The translations under genes and the position numbers were made by a program. From Chloroflexota bacterium (GTDB lineage Bacteria; Chloroflexota; UBA6077; JACCZL01), in the NCBI GenBank assembly GCA_020845495.1, contig JADLFM010000050.1, forward strand, positions 149,573 through 213,572: 64,000 bases of DNA. Reading direction: 5' to 3'. Shown here in pieces: positions 34,806 through 44,231 of the stretch; position 1 is the first letter of the stretch; every line of letters begins with the position of its first letter. Below the pieces are notes generated by a model that worked only from the letters and a program-made list of their open reading frames with translations, did no database searches and was not told the origin of the DNA.

Positions 34806-36278
34806 ATGGTCAGCGCGCCGACTGCCACGAAGTATGAAGCCGTCATCGGGCTCGAGGTTCACTCGCAATTGCTGACGAACAGCAAGATGTTCTGTGGCTG
34901 CTCGTCCGACTACGCCGGTGCGGCTCCGAACACCCACGTCTGCCCGGTCTGCCTGGGGATGCCGGGCGTCCTGCCGGTCATCAACCGCCGCGCCGTCGAG
35001 TTGACGATCATGACCGGACTAGCCCTCAATTGCGACATCCCCGAAGCGAGCAAGTTCGACCGCAAGAACTACCCCTATCCCGATCTCGTGAAGGGGTACC
35101 AGATCTCGCAGTACGACCTCCCGTTCTGCGTGGACGGTTGGATCGACGTCGAGGTTGATGGCGCAACCCGGCGCGCCGGCATCGAACGGGTCCACCTCGA
35201 AGAGGACACCGCGCGCCTCGTCCACGGCACCGATTCGAGCGGCACTCCCTGTAGTCTGATCGACGTGAATCGCTCCGGCGTGCCGCTGATGGAGATCGTG
35301 AGCCGGCCGGACATGCGCTCGCCGGCCGAGGCGCGTGCCTACCTCCAGAAGCTCCGCGCGATCTTGCGGGCGCTCGGGGTCTCAACCGGTAACATGGAGG
35401 AAGGCTCCTTTCGCTGTGACGCGAACATCTCGCTCCGGCCGGTCGGACAGCAGGAGTACGGCACCAAGACCGAAGTTAAAAACATGAACTCGTTTCGCTC
35501 GGTGTTCCGGGCGCTCGAGTTCGAGATCCAGCGTCAGACCGAGGCCCTGGAGCGCGGTGAGCGGATCGTGCAAGAGACCCGTGGCTGGATCGACGATCGT
35601 GGTGTGACCGTCTCGCAGCGCTCCAAGGAACAGGCTCACGACTACCGCTACTTCCCGGAGCCGGATCTACCGCCCGTCTTCGTCAACCGCGGGTGGGTCG
35701 ACGAGATTCGCGGCCTCCTCCCCGAACTTCCCGACGCTCGGCGCGAGCGCTACGTCAGCACCTTCGGCCTCACCCTGTACCTCGCGACCCAATTGACGGC
35801 CTCCTCTGAGACTGGCGACCTCTTCGAACGGACGATCGCGCTCTATCCAGACCCCCGCAAGGTCGGGAACTGGATTCAGACCGAATTGTTCCGGCTCCAG
35901 AAGGAGAGTGACGACGAGGAGGGCGCAGGTACGGTACCCTCGGCCGAGCATCTGGCTGAGTTGCTGAAACTGATCGACGCCAGCACCATCAGCCAGAGCG
36001 CTGCCAAGCAGGTGTTCGAGGAGATGTACCACAGTGGACGGTCGCCGGCGGCCGTCGTCGAGGCGCTTGGACTGCGCCAGGTCAGCGACGCCGATGCCCT
36101 GCTCGGCGCGATCGACCAGGTCATCGCCGCGAACCCGAAACCAGTCGAGGACTACCGGAGCGGCAAGCAGGCCGCCATCGGCCGCCTGGTCGGAGAGGTG
36201 ATGAAGGCGACGCGCGGGCGGGCTAATCCCGCCATCGTCACCGACCTGCTCAAGCGCCGGCTCGACGGCGGCGCCTAG
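34806..36278 (+). CDS. gatB: aspartyl/glutamyl-tRNA amidotransferase subunit B
   Basis: The 490-residue subunit recognises misacylated Glu-tRNA(Gln) or Asp-tRNA(Asn) and amidates it with GatA and GatC. The signature [18 protein letters not shown] starts at about residue 9. Zinc cysteines are in MFCGCSSD and [30 protein letters not shown] block and the C-terminal GatB/Yqey helical domain (about 340-490) follow. I use ATG 34806 rather than the upstream open frame. gatA and gatC are not in the window, so the complex is encoded at split loci. Confidence 0.97.
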   Translation: MVSAPTATKYEAVIGLEVHSQLLTNSKMFCGCSSDYAGAAPNTHVCPVCLGMPGVLPVINRRAVELTIMTGLALNCDIPEASKFDRKNYPYPDLVKGYQISQYDLPFCVDGWIDVEVDGATRRAGIERVHLEEDTARLVHGTDSSGTPCSLIDVNRSGVPLMEIVSRPDMRSPAEARAYLQKLRAILRALGVSTGNMEEGSFRCDANISLRPVGQQEYGTKTEVKNMNSFRSVFRALEFEIQRQTEALERGERIVQETRGWIDDRGVTVSQRSKEQAHDYRYFPEPDLPPVFVNRGWVDEIRGLLPELPDARRERYVSTFGLTLYLATQLTASSETGDLFERTIALYPDPRKVGNWIQTELFRLQKESDDEEGAGTVPSAEHLAELLKLIDASTISQSAAKQVFEEMYHSGRSPAAVVEALGLRQVSDADALLGAIDQVIAANPKPVEDYRSGKQAAIGRLVGEVMKATRGRANPAIVTDLLKRRLDGGA

Positions 36279-36436
36279 CCAGTCGACCCAATGCAAAGCC
36301 GCGAAGCCCCGTGCGGAAACGTACGCCGCGTGCGCCGTAGGGGTGTCTGGCCGCGCGCCGGCCGTGTCAAGACCTGGACGGCGAGCGGGGGAACGAACGC
36401 GGTCGTGCGCCCTCATCGAGGAGCGATGTCACGACG

Positions 36437-37744
36437 ATGCGGGTAATCTGCACCGGCATCAGCGGTACGGAGCGGATGGCGCTCCTCGACCAGGTGCGTG
36501 CAATGGCGGCCCAGACCGGGCGCGACCTTCGTATCTTTGACGTCCGTGAGGTGATGTTTCAGATTGCCGAGGACATCGGCGAGCCGGTCGACGAAGAGAC
36601 GATCCTCGACATGTTCCCACGGGCCCTGGTCCTCTTACGCGCCGCCGCCCTCGAAAAGATCTGGAGCCTGTGCCAGCAGGCTGGCCGCGATCAGGACTGG
36701 ATCATCAATACGCACGCCGTGTTTCGCTGGAAGAACACGCTGATCTCCGGCTTCGACCCCTACTATCTCGGGCGGCTCAAGCCAAACCTGTACGTTACCG
36801 TTACCTCCGGCGTGCTGACCGTCCGCGATCGCCTGCGCCGCTACCCGCGCTGGGAGGATACGAGTGTCGCAGACCTGTTGAGCTGGCGCGAAGAGGAGCA
36901 GTGGGCGACTGAGGAGATGGCGCGGATCTACCACAAGCCGCAGTACTTGCTCGGGCGCGGACTGCCCGCACAGGCGCTGTTCCGGCTGATGTTCGAGCCG
37001 CGTGTCAAGAGCGCCTACCTGAGTTATCCGATGCAGCATGCTGAGGGTGACCGCGCCGTGCTCGCCGCCTTCAAGGCCCGCCTCGAAGAACTGGTCGTCG
37101 TGTTCGATCCGGCCGACGTCGACGATCTCACCATCGAGCGCCCCGCCCTGGGTGGACTCATGGATACGGACGACCTGCCCCGTGCCGACGCGGCGGCAGG
37201 GCGCGACGTCAGCGCCACCCGCCTATCGCACCGGCGTGACCATCCCGCATTCGATAACGGTGACCGTGCTCGGGCGAGCTTCAGCGCGCCAACAGGCGCC
37301 AGTCCCGCGCTGGGCGGCCCCGCCGCGGGCGCTTCCCCGGCACCCGATGCCGAGACTGCCGTCACGCCTGCGCCCGACTCCCTGGCCACTGGCAGCGACG
37401 CGGCGGCGATGCGTGAAGAGACATTCCCTGGCAGCATCGTGTCGGAGCGCGACCAGCGCCACATCGCCGATCAGATCGTCTTCCGTGACTATAAGCTGAT
37501 CTCTCAGGCGACCATGGTCGTGGTCCTGTACGACGCGCTGGTGCCGTCGCCGGGGGTCATCAGCGAGATGAACTACGCGCTCCAGACCGGCAAGCGGGTG
37601 TATGGCGTCTGGCTGCCAGACACGGAGCCGTCGCCGTTCTTCACGCGCTACTGCACCCGCGTCTTCCGCTCGGAGGACGACCTGTTCCGCTACTTTCAGC
37701 GCTACCGGATCGCGGGCACGGGTCGGACGGCGCCTACGCGCTAG
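36437..37744 (+). CDS. P-loop-like domain fused to a nucleoside 2-deoxyribosyltransferase-like domain
   Basis: The 435-residue protein has no close relative that I recognise. The N-terminal part (1-180) follows an adenylate-kinase-like layout, but the loop GISGTERMALL (7-17) lacks the Walker lysine. The C-terminal part has SAYLSYPMQH (192-201) and, after a Pro/Ala/Ser-rich insert (about 245-330), a block ISQATMVVVLYDALVPSPGVISEMNYALQ (355-383, described in parts) typical of nucleoside 2-deoxyribosyltransferase/MazG-like folds. The insert splits the second domain. A nucleotide-sugar or nucleotide-metabolism role is inference. Confidence 0.6.
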   Translation: MRVICTGISGTERMALLDQVRAMAAQTGRDLRIFDVREVMFQIAEDIGEPVDEETILDMFPRALVLLRAAALEKIWSLCQQAGRDQDWIINTHAVFRWKNTLISGFDPYYLGRLKPNLYVTVTSGVLTVRDRLRRYPRWEDTSVADLLSWREEEQWATEEMARIYHKPQYLLGRGLPAQALFRLMFEPRVKSAYLSYPMQHAEGDRAVLAAFKARLEELVVVFDPADVDDLTIERPALGGLMDTDDLPRADAAAGRDVSATRLSHRRDHPAFDNGDRARASFSAPTGASPALGGPAAGASPAPDAETAVTPAPDSLATGSDAAAMREETFPGSIVSERDQRHIADQIVFRDYKLISQATMVVVLYDALVPSPGVISEMNYALQTGKRVYGVWLPDTEPSPFFTRYCTRVFRSEDDLFRYFQRYRIAGTGRTAPTR

Positions 37745-37750
37745 CCGAGC

Positions 37751-37771
37751 CCTGACCCATTCGGGGTCAGG
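37751..37771. terminator. bidirectional terminator
   Basis: Arms CCTGACCC (37751-37758) and GGGTCAGG (37764-37771) form an 8-bp stem with a five-base loop, exactly between the ends of two convergent genes (37744 and 37772). Confidence 0.7.
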
Positions 37772-39193
37772 CTACGTGGCCTCCACGGGCACGAGGTCGT
37801 CGGGGCTCCACTCGCGCGGCGCCGTAGGGACGGCGCGCAGAATCGCAAACGCCACCACGATCCACACCGCCAGCGTCAGCACCGCCACCGGCCGCCCGAG
37901 GTTCAGCCCGTCTACCACGACCGACCAGAGCAACGGTCCGGCAATAGCCGCGAACCGGCCCACCATCGCATAGAGTCCGTAGAACTGGCCGAGGTAGCGC
38001 GGCGGCGCGAGTTGGAGCATCAGCGGCCGGTCGGCCGTCCAGGTACCGCCGAGCGCGAAGCCGGCGAGCGGTCCCGCGATCCAGAACAACCAGCCCGGCA
38101 GGCCGAACCAGCCGATGGCCGCAGTCAGGACGAAGACGCCGAGCCAGAGCACGAGCACGACGTCAAGGGTGCGTTTCGAGCCGAGCCGGTCCACGACGAC
38201 GCCCCAGACCAACCCGCCGACCACCCCGGCCGCGATGCCCGACAGAAGCAGCAGTTGCGTGTCACGCTCGCCAAACCCGACCTCGTTGGTGACGTAGATG
38301 CCCATGAAGGCGATCAGCGTGTTCGCCGCGTCGGCGTAGAAAACGCGGCCGAGCAGGAAGCGCCTGAGACCAGGGTAGTTGCGCGCGCGCCCGAGCGTCT
38401 GGCGTAGCTCCCCGAAGGCCGCGCGGACGGTATCCAGGCTGAGCGGCCGGGCATCGGCGCGGCGTGGCTCACGCACGAAGAGGAAGCAGGGCAGTGCGAA
38501 CACGAGGAACAGTGCCGCCGTCGCCTGGAAGACGCGCGGCTTGGCCGAGGGATCGCCAGCCAGGAGGAACAATCCGAGCCCGACACCCAGGAACGACCCT
38601 AGGTACCCTACCCCGATGCCGATCCCGCCAACGCGCCCGCGCGTCTCGGGAGTGCTGACGGCCGGCAAGAGCGCATCGTAGAAGATCAGACCGGCCTGAT
38701 AGAAGTAGTTCGCCGCGACGAAGAGCGCCAGAGTCGCGAACAGTCCGCCCTGACCCAGAAACACGGTCAGGGCGACGCAGGCAAGCGTCGTCGCCAGCAG
38801 GTAGGGGAGCCGCCCGCGCGCCTGATCGGAGATGGCGCCGAGCAGTGGGGCGGTCAGGAACATCAGCCCCATCGAGACGCTGCTCGCGAGGCCGTAGTCG
38901 GCGTCCTGGCCGCCAAGATCGTTGACGATCCAGAGCGGCAGGTAAATCGAGACGATGTTGAACGAGAACAGCGTATTGCCGAGGTCGTAGGAGACCCAGC
39001 CGGCCACGGCCAGCCGCGAGATGCGTCGAGCCGCCTCGGTGGGTGTCGGCGCGCCCGGGTCCGCTGGACCGCGCGCCGCGACGCCCTCGTCCATAGCCAC
39101 CCGAGCGTCTGCCCCGGCGCGCCCGACCTCGTCAGCGCCGGTTGTCGGTGCGGTGCGCTCCGCCGTCTCTGGCCGTTCGCCTGCCTCGCCCAC
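37772..39193 (-). CDS. MFS transporter, UMF1/Atg22-like
   Basis: The 473-residue protein has about 12 hydrophobic helices and the UMF1 family opening (GWVSYDLGNTLFSFNIVSIY, near residue 60). A conserved GAISDQARGRLPYLL loop lies between helices 2 and 3. The frame is open further upstream, but GTG 39193 has GAGGGGAA before it; ATG 39094, closer to the first helix, is an alternative. Atg22-like bacterial members are thought to export amino acids or related small molecules; the substrate is unknown. Confidence 0.85.
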   Translation of the reverse strand: MGEAGERPETAERTAPTTGADEVGRAGADARVAMDEGVAARGPADPGAPTPTEAARRISRLAVAGWVSYDLGNTLFSFNIVSIYLPLWIVNDLGGQDADYGLASSVSMGLMFLTAPLLGAISDQARGRLPYLLATTLACVALTVFLGQGGLFATLALFVAANYFYQAGLIFYDALLPAVSTPETRGRVGGIGIGVGYLGSFLGVGLGLFLLAGDPSAKPRVFQATAALFLVFALPCFLFVREPRRADARPLSLDTVRAAFGELRQTLGRARNYPGLRRFLLGRVFYADAANTLIAFMGIYVTNEVGFGERDTQLLLLSGIAAGVVGGLVWGVVVDRLGSKRTLDVVLVLWLGVFVLTAAIGWFGLPGWLFWIAGPLAGFALGGTWTADRPLMLQLAPPRYLGQFYGLYAMVGRFAAIAGPLLWSVVVDGLNLGRPVAVLTLAVWIVVAFAILRAVPTAPREWSPDDLVPVEAT

Positions 39194-39734
39194 GCTGGTT
39201 CCCCTCTCGGCGGCGCCAGTATACGACCTCGTGCCGCTCCACATTGGTGATCTGTCCCCGCGCGTCACTCTGCCCGGCACGGCGGGCCAGCGGGTCACGC
39301 TCTCCCCGCTACGCGACCGCCCGGCGATCCCGCTGGTCCTGCGTTGGCTCGGCTGACTCCGCTGCCGCGAGCATCGTCCTGGTGCTGACGTAACTGCGCC
39401 AGGAAGATGCTCGCGGCACGTGATGCCGACGCGCACGCCGCATCCTTCGCCCGCTATGAACGTCTCGGCGGGTTCGATCGGGACGCGGCCGAGCCTTTCG
39501 CCTGTCTCCATGCGGAGCGCTGGACGGCCTGGCGCGTCTATGGTCTCGGTCGGCCGTCCTGGCTCGATACCTCGATACGCTGACGCGGCGTGCACTCGCG
39601 TCGTAGGCCCGCCGCATGACGACCACGCATCCACTGGCTATCGACTGCGCAGGGCCAGGATCTGGGTCGCGTCGTGCGTGGGGCCGGGCGGGCACGCTAG
39701 TATCTCATCCAAGATCAAGGGAGTTCGACCCGCC
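39194..39734. other. divergent intergenic region with a long inverted repeat
   Basis: This 541-base region separates the divergent UMF1 and EamA transporter genes. I see no credible protein. Its one clear structure is the 20-bp inverted repeat at 39363-39418. Confidence 0.5.
39363..39418. repeat. 20-bp inverted repeat
   Basis: The arms 39363-39382 and 39399-39418 match in 19 of 20 positions when one is reverse-complemented, with a 16-base spacer. It is in noncoding DNA and could form a stable stem-loop, mark the remnant of a small mobile element, or be a regulatory RNA hairpin. Confidence 0.65.
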
Positions 39735-40718
39735 GTGCCATCGGCTGCCACACCAACTCCTGCCACGGCGATTCCGGCCGAAGGTGGAGCCGAACGCCAC
39801 GTCACGGCAGCCCCCGCGATCTCGGCAGGACTGAGCCGCTCCGATCTGGTCGTCACGCTCGTCACCGTGCTGGCCTGGGGATCGCTCCATCCGCTGGGCA
39901 AACTGACCCTGGCCGAGATCACCACCAGCCAGTTGAGCTTCATGCGCGTTGGCCTGGCGCTCGTCTTCCTGGTGGGGGTCTGTGCCGCCACCGGCCGCTT
40001 CACCCGGCTCCTGGCGGCGCTCCACCCACGCCGGATCGGCGGCGTCGTCGTGCTCGGCCTGACTGGATTCACGTTGAGCGGCTGGTTCTCGATGACCTCG
40101 CTCGGCTACCTGCCGGCTGGGGTCAATAGCCTGCTTGCGAACGCCAGCCCGTTGCTGGTAGCGTTCGCGACGGCCGTGCTCGTGCGCGAGCGCCCGGACG
40201 TGCGGACAGTGGTGGGAGTGGTCGTCGGCTTCGTCGGGGTGGCGCTCGTGGCGCTGCGGGGCGGTCTCGATGCGTCTGGCCTCAGTGGGCTAGGCGTCAG
40301 CCTGTCGCTGTTGGGCGCGGCCTGCTGGGCGATCTACACCACGCTCGCGCGCCGGCTGATGGCCGGACAGGACATTCTGGTTCTTGGCGCGGCGATGGCG
40401 CTCGTGGGCGCGGTCCCGCTCGGAGTCCTGACCTGGCTCGAAGATGGCTTCGCCGAACTGCTGGCGGCATCCGCCCAGACTGATCTGATGCTGCTGTGGT
40501 GCGGCGTCGTGGCCACCGGTGCAACCTATACGACCTGGGTGTACCTGCTGAAGCGGATTCACGCGGCTCGCGTGGCGAGTTTCCAGTACCTGATTCCACT
40601 GTTCGCGCTCATTCTGGCCTATCCAATCGTGGGGGAGGCGCCGACGCCGATGGTGCTCGTCGGCGCAGCGCTCATCATTGGCGGCGTCGCGACCGCCAAC
40701 TCCAGACGAGGGCGGTAG
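39735..40718 (+). CDS. EamA-family (DMT) transporter
   Basis: The 327-residue membrane protein has ten predicted helices in two EamA repeats: the first starts at TLVTVLAWGSLHPLGKLTLAE (about 42), the second at VSLSLLGAACWAIYTTLARRL (about 195). Both have the usual FxR/loop pattern between helices. GTG 39735 with AAGGGAG upstream is used. Such DMT permeases export amino acids or metabolites; the substrate is not predictable. An IS remnant lies about 130 bases downstream. Confidence 0.88.
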   Translation: MPSAATPTPATAIPAEGGAERHVTAAPAISAGLSRSDLVVTLVTVLAWGSLHPLGKLTLAEITTSQLSFMRVGLALVFLVGVCAATGRFTRLLAALHPRRIGGVVVLGLTGFTLSGWFSMTSLGYLPAGVNSLLANASPLLVAFATAVLVRERPDVRTVVGVVVGFVGVALVALRGGLDASGLSGLGVSLSLLGAACWAIYTTLARRLMAGQDILVLGAAMALVGAVPLGVLTWLEDGFAELLAASAQTDLMLLWCGVVATGATYTTWVYLLKRIHAARVASFQYLIPLFALILAYPIVGEAPTPMVLVGAALIIGGVATANSRRGR

Positions 40719-40834
40719 CCCGGATACTGGCCTGCTGGAGCGGGAAGAGCCGCTCTCCGTGGGGAGAGCGCTGCCCTGCCGGCTGGGAGTGGGCTGGGCC
40801 GAGGGCTGGTTGGTATCTGTCCAGGAACTCCCAG

Positions 40835-40869
40835 AGCAGCCCATAGAGCAACCGGCAAATGGTTGCGAC
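40835..40869 (+). repeat. first copy of a 35-bp direct repeat at the IS left end
   Basis: Positions 40835-40869 and 40907-40941 are identical except for one A/G change. Both contain the IS terminal sequence AGAGC(A/G)ACCGGCAAATGG. The copies start 72 bp apart, so the IS left end is duplicated. Confidence 0.85.
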
Positions 40870-40906
40870 GGCGCGCTGGCGAGCTATGGCCTGATCCTGG
40901 TCCCAT

Positions 40907-40941
40907 AGCAGCCCATAGAGCGACCGGCAAATGGTTGCGAC
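40907..40941 (+). repeat. second copy of the 35-bp direct repeat
   Basis: This copy matches 40835-40869 with one substitution and contains the inner candidate left end of the IS (40917-40934). Confidence 0.85.
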
Positions 40942-40985
40942 TGGACAGAAGTAGCGGGCAGGCACGGGCACCCGCGACAGTAGAG

Positions 40986-41905
40986 GTGGAAGCCAACACC
41001 GTCGTGGAGGGGCCTGTGCCGGTCCTGTCAGTCTGCCTGTTCAAGCCGTTGTGGGACCAGTTTTCGGCGCTGCTGCCGGAGCGGCCCCGGTTCGCGGCGA
41101 CCCATCCGCTGGGGTTCCACCGGGAGCGGATCGCGGATCGGCAGGTGTTCGAGCACGTGATCGTCGCGCTGGTGCACGGCTCGAGGTACGAGTGGATCGT
41201 GAGCCCGGCCGCTCGGAGGGGACGATCCGTCGTCGACTGAAGGAGTGGGCGGCGGCGGCGGGGCTGAGCGAGCAGGTCCACACCCTGGCTCTGGAACCGT
41301 ACGATCGGATGATCGGGCTGGAACTGGACGACCTGGCGGTCGCTGGCTGTATCACCAAGGCGCCGAGTGGGGGCGAGGTCGCCGAGCGGCGCCGGGCGGG
41401 GGCGAGGTCGCCGAGCGGCGCCGGGCGGTCGCCGGTCGATCGGGGCAAGCGGGGGCTCAAACGCTCCCTAGTGGCCGACGCCGTCGGCATCCCGTTGCAC
41501 GTCGTCTCTGCTGGGGTGAACCGCCACGACGCACCGCTGCTCGGCCCGACCCTGGCCGGGCTCGACAAGTTCGACGGGCTGCCCGACGACGTGACCATCC
41601 ACCTGGATGGCGGCCACGATGGCGGCCCCACCCGAGCCGGGCTCGACGGCCTTGGCTTCGCGGGTGCCATCGCCGGCAAGGGCATTCCGACTCCGGCCCA
41701 GGCTGGTTCGCGTTGGATCGTCGAGCGCACGCACCACTGGATGAATGGCTACGGCAAGCTCCGACGCTGTACCGAGAAGCACCGACCGGTCGTCGACGTC
41801 TACCTCTTCCTCGCTGCCGCGCTCGTCGTCCTCCGACAGCTCATCCAGCGCGCTCGACGCCGCTATCGCTGGCCGACCCGCCCCACAACCCGCCGCCTCG
41901 AGTAG
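40986..41905 (+). pseudogene. IS5-family transposase, frameshifted and mutated
   Basis: The N-terminal domain (FSALLPERP.., FEHVIVALVHGSRYEWIV) is read in one frame, which stops at 41240. The rest (TIRRRLKEW onward to 41905) continues in the -1 frame, so a base was lost near 41205-41215. The first catalytic aspartate, normally in VDGCITKAP, is alanine here (VAGCITKAP), and a 39-base insertion built from a 29-bp tandem duplication (41371-41399 and 41400-41428) interrupts GGEVA-GRSPVDRGK. Later motifs HLDGGHDGG and VERTHHWMNGYGKL remain. It is almost certainly inactive. Confidence 0.85.
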
Positions 41906-42073
41906 CCCCATGTGCCGGTTGCTCTTAGCCGCGCTGAGCGAAACCTCTCCCGCTTGCTGAAGTGGCTGAGCCTACCTGGCTGAGCGGGGTGAACGCGCCT
42001 GGTTGCCTCACGCGCCAGGGAGGTGTGGGCGGACGTGGCGGTTGCGTGCGGGTTGGTCCCTCGGATGCTCCGT

Positions 42074-43009
42074 TCACGCCGTTGGCGCCGACGTCGCCGG
42101 AACTGGCGGGACCACCCGCGGTGTCCGAGGGCGCCGGCCGCGCCACAGCCAGCGCACGAGCCGGACGAACAACCAGAGCACGACGAGGAATCCGCCCCAG
42201 ACTGGCGAAAAAACGGCCAGCCAGATCAGCATCGCCGCGATGCCGCGCAGGGCCTGGCCGAGCGAGCGCACGGCCTCCTCGAACGTCGCGCCAGGATTCC
42301 AGCCGCCTCGTGCGAACGCGCCGGTCTCGCGGATCGTGACGGTGATCGTCGCCATGTCCGAGCGCCGTTCGAGCGCCTGTTTGCGCCCCTGGATCTGCTC
42401 GATCTGTCCTCGGACGTTGGTCAACTCCCGCTGAATCGCGAGGATGTCGTCGACCTTCTGGGCCTTCCCAAGCAGCGCGAGCAAGCTCTCCTCGCTTGCC
42501 CGCAGGTTGCGGAGCCGGGAGTTCAGGTCGATGTACTCCTCGGTGATGTCCTGAGCCTGTGACTGCTCCTCGACGACCCGGTCGGCCAGCGAGCGGAGTT
42601 GTTCGAGGGTGATCTCGTAGGTCGCCTGATCGGCCGGGACGCGGAGCGTCACCGTGGCCATGGTGCGGTCCCCATCCTGGCGCACCTGCGAGCCCTGAAC
42701 GTAGCCATTGTGCTCGCCGGCCAGCCGCTCGACGGCTCGCTGCACGTCCTGGACGTTGCCGACGGCGATGGTCATCGAGACCGTGCGGATGATCATCCGG
42801 TCGGTGCTGGGTAACGTCTGGTTGGCCGTGTCGGCCTGCGCCTGAGCGCCACCCGCTGTCGCAGCCTGTCGCGGTGCGGCTGCCGGTCTTGCGGCCGATT
42901 CCGCGGCGGGGCGCGGCGGTGCCCCCGATGACGGAGTGCTCGCGGCTCCGCAAGCGCTGGTTGCCAGGACCACGATCAGGCCGAGGAGTGCGACGACGCG
43001 GGCGCTCAT
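42074..43009 (-). CDS. DUF4349-type membrane lipoprotein
   Basis: The 311-residue protein has a lipoprotein signal ending in ATSAC (lipobox near residue 20) and a Pro/Ala-rich linker. The DUF4349 body (about 70-240) includes NGYVQGSQVRQDGDRTMATVTLRVP and a coiled-coil-prone helix (LNSRLRNLRASEESLLALLGKAQKVDDIL). A single membrane helix lies at about 262-290, and a basic tail follows. The ATG at 43009 is chosen. DUF4349 proteins have no established function. A decayed IS lies downstream. Confidence 0.87.
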   Translation of the reverse strand: MSARVVALLGLIVVLATSACGAASTPSSGAPPRPAAESAARPAAAPRQAATAGGAQAQADTANQTLPSTDRMIIRTVSMTIAVGNVQDVQRAVERLAGEHNGYVQGSQVRQDGDRTMATVTLRVPADQATYEITLEQLRSLADRVVEEQSQAQDITEEYIDLNSRLRNLRASEESLLALLGKAQKVDDILAIQRELTNVRGQIEQIQGRKQALERRSDMATITVTIRETGAFARGGWNPGATFEEAVRSLGQALRGIAAMLIWLAVFSPVWGGFLVVLWLFVRLVRWLWRGRRPRTPRVVPPVPATSAPTA

Positions 43010-43177
43010 TGCCTGTCCCCCCGTTTGGTCTGCCGGCGGCGCCGGCCTGTGACTGCTCGCCGTAGGAGACGCCCGACCAGCGGATTCGGTTCCCGCGGGC
43101 GTCGCGGGGCTCCGGCGCATGCGTCTGGTCACGGGCGAGCCCGCACAGTAGCATCAGGGGAACGATGTGAGGATGCG

Positions 43178-43963
43178 ATGAGTGACGCACTGCTACTCGA
43201 TGCGCGTGGGCCGATCCGCACGATCACCCTGAATCGGCCGGAGCAGCGCAATGCGCTCCCTCCGGACGACTGGCTACGCTTGCGTGACCTCCTCGACGAG
43301 ATCGAGGCAGACCGTGCGGCACGGGTGATCGTGCTGCGCGGCGCCGGCGGCCGCGCGTTCTCCTCGGGCTACGATATCGGCGCGCTCCGCGAGCTCGACG
43401 AGCAGGGCGTGGTCCTCTCGACGCCGGACGATCCTTTCGAGGTCGCGCTTGCAACCGTCATCAGCCACCGGCTGCCGATTATCGCCATGCTCAACGGCTT
43501 TGCCGTCGGGGGCGGCTGCACCCTCGCGGCCGGCTGCGACATCCGGATCGCTGCCGCCAGCGCCCGCCTGGGCATGCCTCCGGCGCGGCTCGGACTGCTG
43601 TACAGCGCGACGGAGCTACGGCCGTTCGTCGATCTGCTGGGGCCAGCCCGCACGAAGTGGCTGTTCTTCTCCGGACGGATCGTTCCGGCCCAACGGGCGC
43701 TCGAGTGGGGGCTGGTCGACGAGGTCGTGCCCGACGACGAGCTCGAGGGCTACACCTATGCGCTGGCTGAGGAGATTGCCGCGAATGCGCCGCTTTCGGT
43801 GCAGGGCACCCGCCTGATCCTGCGTGAGATGCGCGACTCGGTGCCCGAAGCGTCGGCGGCGCGCATCGCCGAGGAGATTCGCCGCGTCAATACCAGCCGC
43901 GACCTTGCCGAAGGGAAGCGCGCCTTCCTCGAGAAGCGGAAGCCTGAGTTTCAGGGTGAGTGA
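43178..43963 (+). CDS. enoyl-CoA hydratase/isomerase family protein
   Basis: The 261-residue crotonase-fold protein has the oxyanion-hole segments AFSSGYDI (about 62-69) and NGFAVGGGCTLAAGCDI (about 108-124), and the PPARLGLLYS block (about 134). At the places of the two catalytic glutamates of enoyl-CoA hydratase, the first is not obvious, so isomerase or another crotonase activity is possible. ATG 43178 with GAGG upstream is used. It is isolated from other beta-oxidation genes, although a thiolase lies 11 kb away. Confidence 0.88.
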   Translation: MSDALLLDARGPIRTITLNRPEQRNALPPDDWLRLRDLLDEIEADRAARVIVLRGAGGRAFSSGYDIGALRELDEQGVVLSTPDDPFEVALATVISHRLPIIAMLNGFAVGGGCTLAAGCDIRIAAASARLGMPPARLGLLYSATELRPFVDLLGPARTKWLFFSGRIVPAQRALEWGLVDEVVPDDELEGYTYALAEEIAANAPLSVQGTRLILREMRDSVPEASAARIAEEIRRVNTSRDLAEGKRAFLEKRKPEFQGE

Positions 43964-44138
43964 GCGCCCGACAGGCTCGGCCTGACGTTCGGCACGCCCA
44001 TCCAGGTAGCGATTGGCACGCCGTCACTGCCGGCCACGTGATGGGCCACGGCGCCTCACGATCGCCGAGCCGGCCACTCGGCCGGCCGCCAATCAACGCC
44101 CCTCCGGATCATCTCCCAAAACTCATCCCACCAGATGA

Positions 44139-44167
44139 TTGCCCTCCGGCATCCGTCGCATTATAGT
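44139..44167 (+). promoter_or_regulatory. sigma70-like promoter of the Fe-type ABC operon
   Basis: TTGCCC (44139-44144) and TATAGT (44162-44167) have a 17-base spacer, the best complete promoter match seen in the window. It lies 64 bases before the binding-protein gene. I saw no Fur-box palindrome next to it. Confidence 0.55.
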
Positions 44168-44231
44168 GAGCGGCGACATCGGCGTTTGGGCGTCGGTCAC
44201 GCTGCTCGGCAGCGAATGAGGAAGGGGAGTT

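Larger units (their letters stand above)
40845..41925 (+). mobile_element. decayed IS5-type insertion sequence
   Basis: The 18-bp terminal inverted repeats are 40845-40862 (left) and 41908-41925 (right), matching in 17 of 18 positions. A second left-end copy at 40917-40934 matches in 16 of 18, so the true element may be the inner 1.0-kb unit. Between them lies a broken IS5-type transposase. The target duplication is unclear; TA is possible. It sits in an intergenic region after the EamA gene. Confidence 0.8.

Noticed and set aside
41190..41240. Programmed -1 frameshift in the IS transposase
   Set aside because: No A/T slippery heptamer is present at the junction and the gene carries other inactivating changes, so decay is the simpler reading.
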